DNA from: Acetobacterium woodii DSM 1030
Lineage (GTDB): Bacteria > Bacillota > Clostridia > Eubacteriales > Eubacteriaceae
Direction: 5' to 3'
NCBI RefSeq assembly: GCF_000247605.1
Contig: NC_016894.1
Span: forward strand, 3,895,732-3,959,731
Length of the DNA: 64,000 bases
A program made the translations under genes and the position numbers. Every line of letters starts with the position of its first letter. Position 1 is the first letter of the stretch. A model generated the notes under the pieces. That model saw only the letters and a program-made list of their open reading frames with translations. It did no database searches and was not told the DNA's origin. Of the stretch, positions 26,843-35,156 are shown in pieces.

Positions 26843-26926
26843 CTCCTTTCCAATCTAGAAAGCGATGGAAAGGAAAATGCCATTAAAAGACGCACGCTTG
26901 ACGAGCTAATCATCTTTTAATGGCAT
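26843..26926. promoter_or_regulatory. Two adjacent hairpins upstream of the MarR gene
   Basis: TCCTTTCCA / TGGAAAGGA (26843-26851, 26865-26873) is followed at once by a 15-bp perfect stem AATGCCATTAAAAGA / TCTTTTAATGGCATT (26875-26889, 26912-26926). They lie 50-130 bp upstream of the MarR start and may be a leader structure, a terminator pair or a remnant of a small element. Confidence 0.45.
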
Positions 26927-27031
26927 TCCAAAATCTATATTTATTATATCAGATTTTATGATAATTGAAAATAGCGAAAAAATATTCGTCCCAATAACTA
27001 TTGTTCTCGATAATCCGATCTACCAAACTTT

Positions 27032-27064
27032 AAAGAGGTTTCTCCGTTGAGATTCCTCTTTTTT
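27032..27064 (+). terminator. Terminator-like hairpin
   Basis: AAGAGG (27033-27038) pairs with CCTCTT (27055-27060), followed by a T-run on the plus strand. No intact plus-strand gene precedes it. Confidence 0.5.
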
Positions 27065-27172
27065 ATCAATAACCAGCAGTACAAGCAAGAAAACCGATTG
27101 GCGGCCTGCGCTGAACCTATATCCTTACGGCATCGCTTACAATAATAAAGAAAAATTTTTTCAAAAACTGAC
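27065..27172 (-). pseudogene. Remnant of a GFA-family gene (paralogue of 36878-37285)
   Basis: The minus strand reads CKRCRKDIGSAQAANRFSCL, matching CKRCRKDTGSAHAANLFSST in the intact GFA gene at 36878. The DNA around it is similar over roughly 90 bp (27085-27170 versus 37140-37220). A decayed duplicate. Confidence 0.8.
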
Positions 27173-27247
27173 ATTATTTTATATCAAGCCCATGTGCCGC
27201 TTTATTCCATCAATTGCTCCTTCTTTCTGTCCCCTTTGCCGAACAAG

Positions 27248-27547
27248 TTATCCTTCAATTGTCAAAATATCCGCAAACCCGGTGATTTCAAATACCTCCA
27301 TAATTGTCTCGTTAACACCGGTGATCAGCAACGTACGGGGAGGAGACATTTTTTTCTGAGCGCTCAGGATAACGCGGAGACCGGCAGACGAAATATATTC
27401 CAACTCATCAAAATTAAGTTCCAAAAACGATACCGTCTCTCCAACCAGCAAAATTTCATTCTCTAACTGAGCGGCGGTGGTGTTACCCAGCCGCCCTTTT
27501 AGCGCAAGGCTAATCTTTTCGGCTGTTTGATTTTTGGTAATAATCAT
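27248..27547 (-). CDS. STAS-domain anti-sigma factor antagonist
   Basis: 99 residues, a complete STAS domain of the SpoIIAA/RsbV type: KISLALKGRLGNTTAAQLEN, then LELNFDELEYISSAGLRVIL with the phosphorylatable Ser-Ser, and a C-terminal helix. These proteins release sigma factors by binding anti-sigma kinases when unphosphorylated. No anti-sigma kinase or sigma gene is in the window. It lies downstream of the NHLM-type export genes on the same strand, with a MITE (27576-27746) between, so it may be the distal end of that locus or an unrelated gene. Confidence 0.9.
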   Translation of the reverse strand: MIITKNQTAEKISLALKGRLGNTTAAQLENEILLVGETVSFLELNFDELEYISSAGLRVILSAQKKMSPPRTLLITGVNETIMEVFEITGFADILTIEG

Positions 27548-27575
27548 CTTCTTTTCCCTTCTAAAATAAAACTAG

Positions 27576-27746
27576 TAGGCGTTTGCGAAATTAAAAAACA
27601 TCGAACAACGGTTGCTTTGGGTGCAGTTTCCATAAACGATTTCGTAACGTGTCGGCAAACAGTTCATCGAACTGTCCGCCGTACAGTGTAGAAATTGTTT
27701 CGTGCGAAACTGGGCCCAAAGCTCATGGCAGTTTCGCAATTACCTA
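27576..27746. repeat. MITE copy B with 10-bp target duplication
   Basis: A 171-bp reverse-oriented copy ending TTTCGCAATTACCTA. It is flanked by an exact 10-bp direct repeat ATAAAACTAG (27566-27575 and 27747-27756). It contains the TTCATCGAA central palindrome and long imperfect hairpin arms. Confidence 0.9.
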
Positions 27747-27782
27747 ATAAAACTAGGCTTTTTGATAAACCGCTTTCCGATA

Positions 27783-27961
27783 TCACGCCCGCACCTCTAT
27801 TTCTTCGGTAGGCTGCGCTATTCTTCTGACCACGCGTTGGCATCGTTTGGGGTCGATCCGCTGCTCAATTTTTCCCAGTCCAAAAATAAACAACCAAGTT
27901 ATGACAAAATAAATAATTGTTGACATCAAAATACCAGCGCTCGATGCAATCGGCAGTGCCG
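27783..27961 (-). pseudogene. C-terminal fragment of a membrane permease (ABC-type, tentative)
   Basis: A minus-strand frame without start reads ALPIASSAGILMSTIIYFVI TWLFIFGLGKIEQRIDPKR and ends in a charged tail. One membrane span followed by a basic amphipathic tail resembles the C-terminus of amino acid ABC transporter permeases. The upstream part is missing. Only the fragment nature is reasonably sure. Confidence 0.45.
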
Positions 27962-28018
27962 TTTAATTTACATACATATATACAAAAGGCGCTTTCGCAT
28001 AATCAAAGGCTTTTTGAC

Positions 28019-28285
28019 TTAATCCAAAAATACTTGCGCCAGTTGTTCTAACTGTAGCCGATCCTGTTGACCCGGTTCCGGGTGCTTCTGCCCAGGCGAG
28101 TTACAATCATATTGGCATTTAGGACAGATTCCTGTAAAACCTGTGTTTATATCCTCGGAAAAATGCCAAAAGCAATTTGGGCAGATATAATCTTTTTTTG
28201 TTACTTCGCTGCTGCCAGTGACTCCTCCCGATACGTTTACAAGCTCCACATCGGAAAGCTCAACGACCGTGTTTTCTTTGCTCAT
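28019..28285 (-). CDS. Double-glycine leader peptide precursor with two CxxC knuckles
   Basis: 88 residues. The start is the ATG at 28285, seven bases after AAGGTGG; a longer in-frame upstream extension has no good ribosome binding site and is rejected. The leader is MSKENTVVELSDVELVNVSGG, with the ELSxxELxxVSGG pattern and GG cleavage site of C39-peptidase substrates. The predicted cargo (about 67 residues) carries YICPNCFWHF and GICPKCQYDC, a zinc-ribbon-like pair of CxxC knuckles, then a Pro/Gln-rich tail. It lies on the same strand as, and downstream of, an NHLM-type peptidase/ABC exporter. No modification enzyme is nearby, so the product may be exported unmodified, as a metal-binding or disulfide-linked peptide (inference). 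I know no named family for it. Confidence 0.75.
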   Translation of the reverse strand: MSKENTVVELSDVELVNVSGGVTGSSEVTKKDYICPNCFWHFSEDINTGFTGICPKCQYDCNSPGQKHPEPGQQDRLQLEQLAQVFLD

Positions 28286-28380
28286 TATAATTTCCACCTT
28301 TCTATGGATTCGATTTTTGCCAAAGATCCCAACGCAATTATCAAATGTAATGCTTTCGCACTCTTGTAAATTAGATAATT

Positions 28381-28794
28381 TTAATAGGACGTAATGTGCC
28401 CATCCGAACCAGTAGCCGTCTGACAAGCACTACAAAAAATTGTATGCCCATTAGAATAAACATATTCACTTCCGCATTGTGGACAATGATATTTGATCTT
28501 TCGATAACTGCCGCAACAAACTCCGCCTGCTGCAGGTCCACTATGATTATACTTGTCTGCTATATAATATGTATTAGCGTCTATATTCTTAATGCTGCCA
28601 CAGGTTTGGCATTGAAATACGATGTAATTCGGCTTTGGTATCCTCGTTATAGGGGTATTACCGCCACCAGTAACTTCAGCAAGATCATTGTCTTCTAATT
28701 CAATTCTCGCATGCTTTGATATACCATCATGGCCTCCGATATTTACTTCTGCAAGGTTGCTTTCTTCTGCTTTCATTTTTTCATGTTCTGACAT
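28381..28794 (-). CDS. Double-glycine leader precursor with tandem leader motifs and Cys knuckles
   Basis: 137 residues; AAAGGAG precedes the ATG. Two GG leader-like motifs occur in series: ESNLAEVNIGG (residues about 11-21) and ELEDNDLAEVTGGG (about 32-45). The second is followed by the cargo. The cargo has FQCQTCGSIK, a GGVCCGS turn, YHCPQCGSEYVY and IFCSACQTA, i.e. three CxxC knuckles plus a CC, eight Cys in all, resembling a double zinc ribbon. It is encoded between the NHLM-type ABC transporter gene and the second precursor on the same strand. Processing by the C39 domain of the 31109-33289 protein is predicted. Bioactivity unknown. Confidence 0.75.
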   Translation of the reverse strand: MSEHEKMKAEESNLAEVNIGGHDGISKHARIELEDNDLAEVTGGGNTPITRIPKPNYIVFQCQTCGSIKNIDANTYYIADKYNHSGPAAGGVCCGSYRKIKYHCPQCGSEYVYSNGHTIFCSACQTATGSDGHITSY

Positions 28795-28830
28795 AATAAT
28801 ATTTCTCCTTTTCTATCTTTTGTTTTTTTG

Positions 28831-28884
28831 GTAGTTTCAAAACTACTATGAGCTTTGTGCTCAGGTTCGCACGAGACAATTTTA
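28831..28884. repeat. Partial MITE copy C
   Basis: A 54-bp stretch (ACTATGAGCTTTGTGCTCAG, then TTCGCACGAGACAATTTT) is related to one end of the MITE family, without the other end. It overlaps the last bases of the 28882-31092 gene and sits in the gap before the precursor genes. Confidence 0.6.
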
Positions 28885-31092
28885 ATATGCAGTGGTTGCC
28901 TCAATAAATCCAGTCTCGTCAAGCCGCTGGCGAGCTATCAGTTCGGCGAAATAACCGTTTCGTTCAACCAGCGTTTCATAACTGCCATCTTCAATGATTT
29001 TACCTTTATCAAGCACAATAATTCGGTCGCATTGTTTGATTGTCGACAAGCGATGGGCGACTACGATGCGGGTACATTTAAGCCTGTCTAGCGATTCGGA
29101 TACATGCTTTTGGGTGATGTTGTCGAGCGCACTTGTGGCTTCGTCAAACATGATGATCTTTGGTTTCGGTGCGACGGCGCGAGCAATCATCAAGCGCTGT
29201 TTCTGTCCGCCGGATATTCCGCCTGAGCCTTCGGAGATAACGGTGTGCATCCCCATGGGCATGGCGCGAATGTCGGCGGCGATACCGGCAAGTTCTGCGG
29301 CCTCCCACGCGTCACTGAGCGTCAGCCACGGCGCAGCAACGACGATGTTAGAATAAATATCGCCCTGCATCAGCTTGCCATTTTGCATGACTACGCCGAT
29401 ATTACGCCTTATGGATTTCAGGTCAACAGTGCTTAAATCCTTTCCGTCATAATAAACGGCGCCTTTTGCCGGCGTTTCAAAGCCCAGCAGCAAGCGCATC
29501 AGCGTAGATTTGCCGCAGCCCGTCTGCCCCACAATTGCAATATACTGACCCGCTCTGATTTTTATCGAGAGGTTATCAAGTATCAGTGGCATGTTCTCAT
29601 TGTACCGAAACGACACGTTAGAAAACTCAATGTTGCCCGATACTTTTGTCACAATTTTTTTCCCGGCCGCCGCTTCCGGCACCGATTTAAGAAGCGGTAA
29701 CGCCATTTCGAGCGTCGGCTTGATCCCCGCGATGGTGTTGACAATTCCAAACAATGAAGCAAACGCACCGCTTACCATGCCATAGGATATGTTAAATGCC
29801 ATATATCCCGCGACGCCGACATTCGTCTTGACGGCATAATAATAAATTGCCAGCGTTCCAACGGCGCTGATGAGCGTTGACAACACCCCACTGTATTTCA
29901 GAAATACCGGCGGATTATAACTCAGCCGAGCAATTTCCGAATATATCTTGGACCATCTGACAAACGCCCGTTTTTCAGCACCAGTCAGCCTGATTTTCTG
30001 AATCCCAGTTATCAGCGAATACTGCATCCCATTTTGTTTTGAGGAAAGCGACATTGTCTTTTGTGAGCGTTTCATGCTTAACAAAGCTGTCACCAATGTA
30101 ACCACACAGGAACACAGCGTTACCAGCAGCGCGGGCATCACAAGCCCGGGCGAGTAAGCAAAAATCTGTGTTATATACACCAGAGAAAACAGTGACGGCA
30201 ACCCGACCGACAAAATAGTATTCTGAAGCATATTGCAAATACTGTTGACGTAACCAACACGACTTGCCAGCTCACCGGCAGAATAATCCTTAAAAAATGT
30301 AACCGGCATCACGAGTACACGCATCATCGCCGCCGACTGCACGGATATATTAATTTTTGTATTAACCCGCGATTGAATCAGCGAGCTGCTAATCCCAAGC
30401 AGCATCTGGCTGATGGTCACTCCCGCATAAAACAACGCAATCGGGATAATCAGCTGGGTAATTCCGCTAGGCACGACAACACTAAAAATCAGCTTGTTAA
30501 TATAAGGTAGCAGCATCCCGATCAGCATAGTCGCTATCATCGCAAGTCCAACCATCACAAAATCGGAAACCGACAACGTCTGCAGTGTATAAATCAGTAA
30601 ATCGGCAATTTTCAACGCTTTAAGCGGAAACGGCTTGTAAAAGCAAATCGCCTCATCCGAAAGCTCAGCCGCGTTTTTTCGCGTCACCTTGACGCGCTTA
30701 CCGGTTTCGTGGTTAAAAAATGTATAACCACTTATCTTTCCGGGAATCAGCGCCACGATGTTTCCTTCTTTGGTTTCACCCAAAAGTGCCCCTACGCAAT
30801 CCTTATACCAACCATCGTCTAGTTTGATGGAACGTCGCATGAGGCCATGCGGCCGCATGTAATATTCAAGCTTTTCGTTAAGATCCGGAAATTTTTCGTT
30901 GGTTTCCTCCATTTTGATATAATAAAAAGCAAGTATCTCTGAAATGGCATTGCTCTCCCGTTTGTCTGCAGCAGCAAAGGAATTTAAAATTGACTTTCCC
31001 ATAATCACGGAGGATATATTAGCAAACGCCTCGGAAAAACTGTCGTTATCGCTTTTTAACCGTTCTTTGATTTGCTCATCAAACCAGCTCAT
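28882..31092 (-). CDS. NHLM-type bacteriocin ABC transporter, ATP-binding/permease (no peptidase)
   Basis: 736 residues; GGAGGTGG before the ATG. An N-terminal cytoplasmic domain (about 1-165) without a C39 motif is followed by six membrane spans (about 165-440) and an ABC domain with Walker A VGQTGCGKST (about 520), signature SGGISGGQKQR (about 625) and Walker B IIMFDEATSALD. Length and the N-terminal extension fit the second transporter of NHLM systems (TIGR03797-like). It starts 16 bp after the C39-containing transporter gene and is probably its heterodimer partner in exporting leader-processed peptides. Confidence 0.9.
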   Translation of the reverse strand: MSWFDEQIKERLKSDNDSFSEAFANISSVIMGKSILNSFAAADKRESNAISEILAFYYIKMEETNEKFPDLNEKLEYYMRPHGLMRRSIKLDDGWYKDCVGALLGETKEGNIVALIPGKISGYTFFNHETGKRVKVTRKNAAELSDEAICFYKPFPLKALKIADLLIYTLQTLSVSDFVMVGLAMIATMLIGMLLPYINKLIFSVVVPSGITQLIIPIALFYAGVTISQMLLGISSSLIQSRVNTKINISVQSAAMMRVLVMPVTFFKDYSAGELASRVGYVNSICNMLQNTILSVGLPSLFSLVYITQIFAYSPGLVMPALLVTLCSCVVTLVTALLSMKRSQKTMSLSSKQNGMQYSLITGIQKIRLTGAEKRAFVRWSKIYSEIARLSYNPPVFLKYSGVLSTLISAVGTLAIYYYAVKTNVGVAGYMAFNISYGMVSGAFASLFGIVNTIAGIKPTLEMALPLLKSVPEAAAGKKIVTKVSGNIEFSNVSFRYNENMPLILDNLSIKIRAGQYIAIVGQTGCGKSTLMRLLLGFETPAKGAVYYDGKDLSTVDLKSIRRNIGVVMQNGKLMQGDIYSNIVVAAPWLTLSDAWEAAELAGIAADIRAMPMGMHTVISEGSGGISGGQKQRLMIARAVAPKPKIIMFDEATSALDNITQKHVSESLDRLKCTRIVVAHRLSTIKQCDRIIVLDKGKIIEDGSYETLVERNGYFAELIARQRLDETGFIEATTAY

Positions 31093-31108
31093 TTATTTCC
31101 ACCTCCAT

Positions 31109-33289
31109 CTATTCACAGGTGACAAGCTTTGTATAATAGCCGTCTTTTGCGATCAATTCTTGATGTGTCCCGCGTTCAATGACTTTGCCTTCATCCAGTA
31201 CCACAATCTCGTCGCAGTCGCGGATGGTGGAAAGACGGTGTGCGACAATAATCAGCGTGATGCCCCGATCCTTAACAGCGCGGGTAACATTGAACTCCGT
31301 CTTGGCATCAAGGGCGCTGGTCGCCTCATCCATGATAATGATGGTGGGGTCTTGCGCAAGTACACAGGCAATCTCCATGCGCTGCCGCTGGCCGCCCGAA
31401 AAATCGCGCCCCCCCTCCATGATCTTATACTGATAACCGCCGTCGCGCTGCATGATGTCCTCATGAAGCTGGGCATCACGTGCGGCCAGAATCATTTCAA
31501 AATCCTCAATGGAACTGTCCCACATTTTGATATTGTTGGCGATCGTGTCTTCAAACAGGATAATATCCTGATCAACAACGGCAACCGAGCCTGTGAAAAT
31601 TTCGTGTCCGATGGCATTCAGCGGTTTGTCATCAAATAAAATTTCGCCGCTCCACGGTTCGTAAAGACCCGAAATCAACTTTGAAAGCGTTGATTTCCCG
31701 CAGCCGGACGCCCCAACAAACGCAACGCTTTTACCGGCTTCAAGCTTCAGATTAAAATTTTTGATAATCGGCTCGGAAAGGCGTGAGTACCCAAAGGTCA
31801 GGTCTTTAATTTCCAGCTCCCCAGAAAGCTTCGCGTAGGTCTGCCCGATGCTCTCCGGCTCCCGGTTTGTCTCAGCCAACAACCGGTCAACCGGATACTT
31901 CATGACGTCCTCAATCCGTTCCATACTGGTGCGCATTTCCTGCATCATTTGGCCAGTCGCAATGAACTTGTCGACCGGCGACATAAAGGAACTCATAAAA
32001 CCCTGAAAAGCCAGAATCATCCCGACAGTAAAACTGCCTTGCATGGTGAAAAACACACCGAGCATAAGAATCAGAATATCTACCAGTGAGGATACCATTC
32101 CCGGCACGGCCCCGAGGTATTGGTTCAAATGCAAGAATTTTACCGATTGGGTATTAACACTCGCGTGATAACCCGCCCATTTCGAAAAATATCCATTTTC
32201 CGCACCGCTCGCTTTGATCGTTTCAATCATCTCGATCCCCGAAACCGTAGCCGCCGAAAGTTTGCCGGCATCGCGCATCTGAACACGGGTCACATTGACC
32301 CGCTTGTTGGATATAATCCGTGCGACCACCATATTGACAACAATCGACAAAAGCCCGATAATTGTCAGAATCAGACTGTAACGAATCATAACCACCAGAT
32401 AAAATATCAGCATGATAAAATCAAGCGCGATCGGCGCAAACTGATTGATAATGGCGGAAGCGATCCCCTGATTACTGCTTGCCCGTCCCACAATGTCGCC
32501 CGCCATCCGCTGAGAAAAGAATTCCATCGGTAAGCATAACAGATGCCACATGAAAGTCGCATTTGCGACGATCGCCATTTTTCCCTCGATTTTAAAGCGA
32601 AACGCCGTGCTGATAACCTTAACAATCAGTGAAATTAACGTCATCCCCGCAAGCGCAGCGATAAACGGATAAAGCCAATCGGGGTTTTGCCCGGTCAGTA
32701 ACCGGTCCATAAATATCCGCGAAAACGCAGAATTGATAATCCCCAATATGGAATTAATTAATGTTGTCATCACCACAAAAGCGAAAGCAACACCCGTCCC
32801 ATGCAGCCGCTCTTTGGCAAAGTCCATCACCGAACGGGGTTTTCCGCCCGGTTCAAAACTTTGTGTCGGCTCGAACATCATGCATACCCCGGTGAACGCT
32901 TCATCAAATTCCTTCATCGGCACTTTGACATTACCGTGAGCCGGATCGTTTAAATAAGCAAAATTGTGTTTAAAGCCACATAGCACCACAAAATGATTGA
33001 AATTCCAATGGATAATGCAGGGAAATTTTCCTTCCTCTTTGAGTAGCTCCGGCTCATAACGGTAGCCTTTCGCCGTCATCCCGTAGCTGCGCGCCGCTTT
33101 TAGTATGTTCCGGGCGTTCGAGCCATCACGCGACACGCCGCAATCGGCTCTGACCCGTTCAAGCGGAAGCCATTTGCCAAAATAGGCCAATACCATTGCC
33201 AAAGAAGCCGCTCCACATTCGAGCGCTTCCATTTGCATAACGACCGGCACCTTTGCCACACCCTTAGTGACCGGGGCCGTTTCTACCAT
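31109..33289 (-). CDS. NHLM-type peptidase/ABC transporter (C39 peptidase domain)
   Basis: The chosen ATG (33289) follows GAGGTGG; about 726 residues. The N-terminal C39 cysteine peptidase has its catalytic Cys in MEALECGAASLAMVL (about 25), His in HWNFNHFVVL (about 97) and Asp in LNDPAHG (about 114). A six-span membrane domain follows, then an ABC module with Walker A GASGCGKSTLSKL (about 525), signature FSGGQRQRMEIA and Walker B IIIMDEATSALD. Proteins of this type (TIGR03796-like) cleave after the GG of a leader and export the cargo. The two GG-leader genes at 28019 and 28381 are the obvious substrates. It is translated directly after the membrane-fusion gene (about 10-bp gap). Confidence 0.93.
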   Translation of the reverse strand: MVETAPVTKGVAKVPVVMQMEALECGAASLAMVLAYFGKWLPLERVRADCGVSRDGSNARNILKAARSYGMTAKGYRYEPELLKEEGKFPCIIHWNFNHFVVLCGFKHNFAYLNDPAHGNVKVPMKEFDEAFTGVCMMFEPTQSFEPGGKPRSVMDFAKERLHGTGVAFAFVVMTTLINSILGIINSAFSRIFMDRLLTGQNPDWLYPFIAALAGMTLISLIVKVISTAFRFKIEGKMAIVANATFMWHLLCLPMEFFSQRMAGDIVGRASSNQGIASAIINQFAPIALDFIMLIFYLVVMIRYSLILTIIGLLSIVVNMVVARIISNKRVNVTRVQMRDAGKLSAATVSGIEMIETIKASGAENGYFSKWAGYHASVNTQSVKFLHLNQYLGAVPGMVSSLVDILILMLGVFFTMQGSFTVGMILAFQGFMSSFMSPVDKFIATGQMMQEMRTSMERIEDVMKYPVDRLLAETNREPESIGQTYAKLSGELEIKDLTFGYSRLSEPIIKNFNLKLEAGKSVAFVGASGCGKSTLSKLISGLYEPWSGEILFDDKPLNAIGHEIFTGSVAVVDQDIILFEDTIANNIKMWDSSIEDFEMILAARDAQLHEDIMQRDGGYQYKIMEGGRDFSGGQRQRMEIACVLAQDPTIIIMDEATSALDAKTEFNVTRAVKDRGITLIIVAHRLSTIRDCDEIVVLDEGKVIERGTHQELIAKDGYYTKLVTCE

Positions 33290-33299
33290 TCCGGCCACC

Positions 33300-33782
33300 T
33301 CAATTCACAACAAATGAAATCGGCTTTACTTCATCAAGGGTAATCACCATTTCATACAGTCCATCCGCAACCCCGGAAATTGTCGCTCTGACCGGATAGT
33401 TCATTGTCCCGGCTGAAAGAGCCTTCACCGCGTCAGTATCACCGTACTCATCAATAAGCACCGTTAATGAAACCGGGATCGTGGAGACCTCAGAAACAGT
33501 ACCGGTAGCATCACCGATTTTTACCGTCATCCCCGATTTGATTTTCGCTGCCGAGTTACTGTCCACATAACCAACCGAAATACCGTCTTTTACAGATGCC
33601 ATCACGGTCAGCGTCGTGGGTATCGTACCAAAAACCGACCAAATCAGCACTGAAATCAACAACACAACAACAGCGCCCAAAACAATCCAGGCGCTGGGAT
33701 TAGACACTTTGATGTAATCAGTCAGTTGTTCAGGCGACGATATTCGTTCAAGATTTTTCTCTCGGAAAACTTTATTATCCAT
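33300..33782 (-). CDS. Short HlyD-like membrane-fusion protein of the NHLM system
   Basis: 160 residues from ATG 33782, eight bases after GGAG. N-terminal EKNLERISSPEQLTDYIKV is the typical NHLM-HlyD start, followed by one membrane span (WIVLGAVVVLLISVLIWSVF) and a short beta-rich extracytoplasmic part. Much shorter than the roughly 400-residue HlyD proteins of diderms because the coiled-coil hairpin is missing, which suits a monoderm that needs no outer-membrane contact. First gene of the export operon. Confidence 0.85.
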   Translation of the reverse strand: MDNKVFREKNLERISSPEQLTDYIKVSNPSAWIVLGAVVVLLISVLIWSVFGTIPTTLTVMASVKDGISVGYVDSNSAAKIKSGMTVKIGDATGTVSEVSTIPVSLTVLIDEYGDTDAVKALSAGTMNYPVRATISGVADGLYEMVITLDEVKPISFVVN

Positions 33783-33924
33783 AACATTCACTCCAGCAGT
33801 TATTTCTTAAACATATTAGCACAAGTTTTTTGACAGAAAAATCACCTCAGGGTGAGGAATATTGAAATTTATTTTAATATTTACAAATATCTACTTAAAC
33901 AGATTCATTCAGTAGCGGTAATCC

Positions 33925-33976
33925 AAAAACCTCCTGTTTGATATACTCTCAACGAGTAAACAAACAGGAGGTTTTT
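33925..33976 (-). terminator. Terminator of the DapB-like gene
   Basis: A 16-bp perfect stem (AAAAACCTCCTGTTTG / CAAACAGGAGGTTTTT) with T-runs on both strands, 30 bp past the stop at 34007. It also isolates the NHLM operon from upstream transcription. Confidence 0.92.
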
Positions 33977-34006
33977 ATACTAAAATCAGCACCTCGCTTT
34001 ATAATT

Positions 34007-35041
34007 CTATTTCACATAAAGCTGCATCGGGTAAGAAAGGTATTCCAACGCATCTAGTTTCTCAACGGTAACATATCCTGATGGCGCATTCAAAACAGTC
34101 GGGATACGATTTACAATCGTTGCACAGGTATGCTCTACCGTGGCCGGTTTTGACACATAAAATGTCGTATCCGGTTCTCCTTTAATCTTCCAATCACACA
34201 TGTCACCATCCTCTGGTCCATATACTTTACCAATACATTGGGTTTCAATCACCGGACCCTGAAATGTTTCTGTTGTTACTATGGCACTCATCCCAATACA
34301 ATCGCCCTTAGGAATCGTTTTTCCTAATGTTTCCGAATATAAGTCGGTGTCATAAAAATAAGGTACACATTTCTGAGATTGAGACCGGATGGTCCATCCC
34401 ATCTTTGCACAGATGGCTTCATTTGAATTCCAGACATAACTTGGTTCCAGGGTTTCTGGATGCGCAATTTGCGCTTCAAATTCTGCCGCTGTAAATCCGG
34501 CTCCATGAGCCTTTGCAAGCGCAAGTCCATAATCTTCTACGTTATAGCTCACCGCTCCTTCAATTCTATCGATCCTATGAACGCCGCCAGCTACACAGCC
34601 AATCATGTTAACCCAGTAAATATCTTGCATACCAGTACCAACAACGGTACAATTATGTTCTTTGGCCAGCTTATCTAATTTATTGGTAAGGGGTGCAGCC
34701 GTGGTCCATGGATAAATAGCTTCTTCACAGGTAGAAATTACATTAATCCCTCGTTTTACACATTTTTCAAAATATGGATATACGTCTTTGACAAAACTAA
34801 ATAATGTCACTACTGCAATATTAGCATCACATTCATCAAGCACCGCATCAGCATCGCTGCGGATAGTGACCCCAAGCTTTACACCAAGTCCCGCCCAATC
34901 ACCTACATCCATACCAACAACATCTGGATTTACGTCAATTGCGCCAACGATTTCTGCACCTTTTTCATACAAATAACGAAGGGTGTATTTTGACATTTTT
35001 CCACAGCCATACTGAACAACACGAACTTTTTCATGATACAT
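34007..35041 (-). CDS. DapB-like NAD(P)-dependent dehydrogenase (diaminopentanoate dehydrogenase-like)
   Basis: 344 residues. Rossmann start [20 protein letters not shown], then [20 protein letters not shown] and [20 protein letters not shown], and a central [20 protein letters not shown]. The fold resembles dihydrodipicolinate-reductase-like oxidoreductases and 2,4-diaminopentanoate dehydrogenase of amino acid fermenters. It lacks the DapB catalytic signature, so a lysine-biosynthesis role is unlikely. Single gene with its own terminator; a MerR gene lies upstream on the same strand. Substrate uncertain. Confidence 0.8.
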   Translation of the reverse strand: MYHEKVRVVQYGCGKMSKYTLRYLYEKGAEIVGAIDVNPDVVGMDVGDWAGLGVKLGVTIRSDADAVLDECDANIAVVTLFSFVKDVYPYFEKCVKRGINVISTCEEAIYPWTTAAPLTNKLDKLAKEHNCTVVGTGMQDIYWVNMIGCVAGGVHRIDRIEGAVSYNVEDYGLALAKAHGAGFTAAEFEAQIAHPETLEPSYVWNSNEAICAKMGWTIRSQSQKCVPYFYDTDLYSETLGKTIPKGDCIGMSAIVTTETFQGPVIETQCIGKVYGPEDGDMCDWKIKGEPDTTFYVSKPATVEHTCATIVNRIPTVLNAPSGYVTVEKLDALEYLSYPMQLYVK

Positions 35042-35156
35042 AATGATAACCTCTTTCCTTTGCTTAATTTTTTATCGCAGGATTATTCTTAATCCTTCTA
35101 ATAAGAAAGTATAAAGGTTATGCTTACTATAATGTCAATAGGAAATTGATAATTGA

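Noticed and set aside
30944-31639. A 231-codon plus-strand frame
   Set aside because: Antisense to the two ABC transporter genes; no independent evidence.
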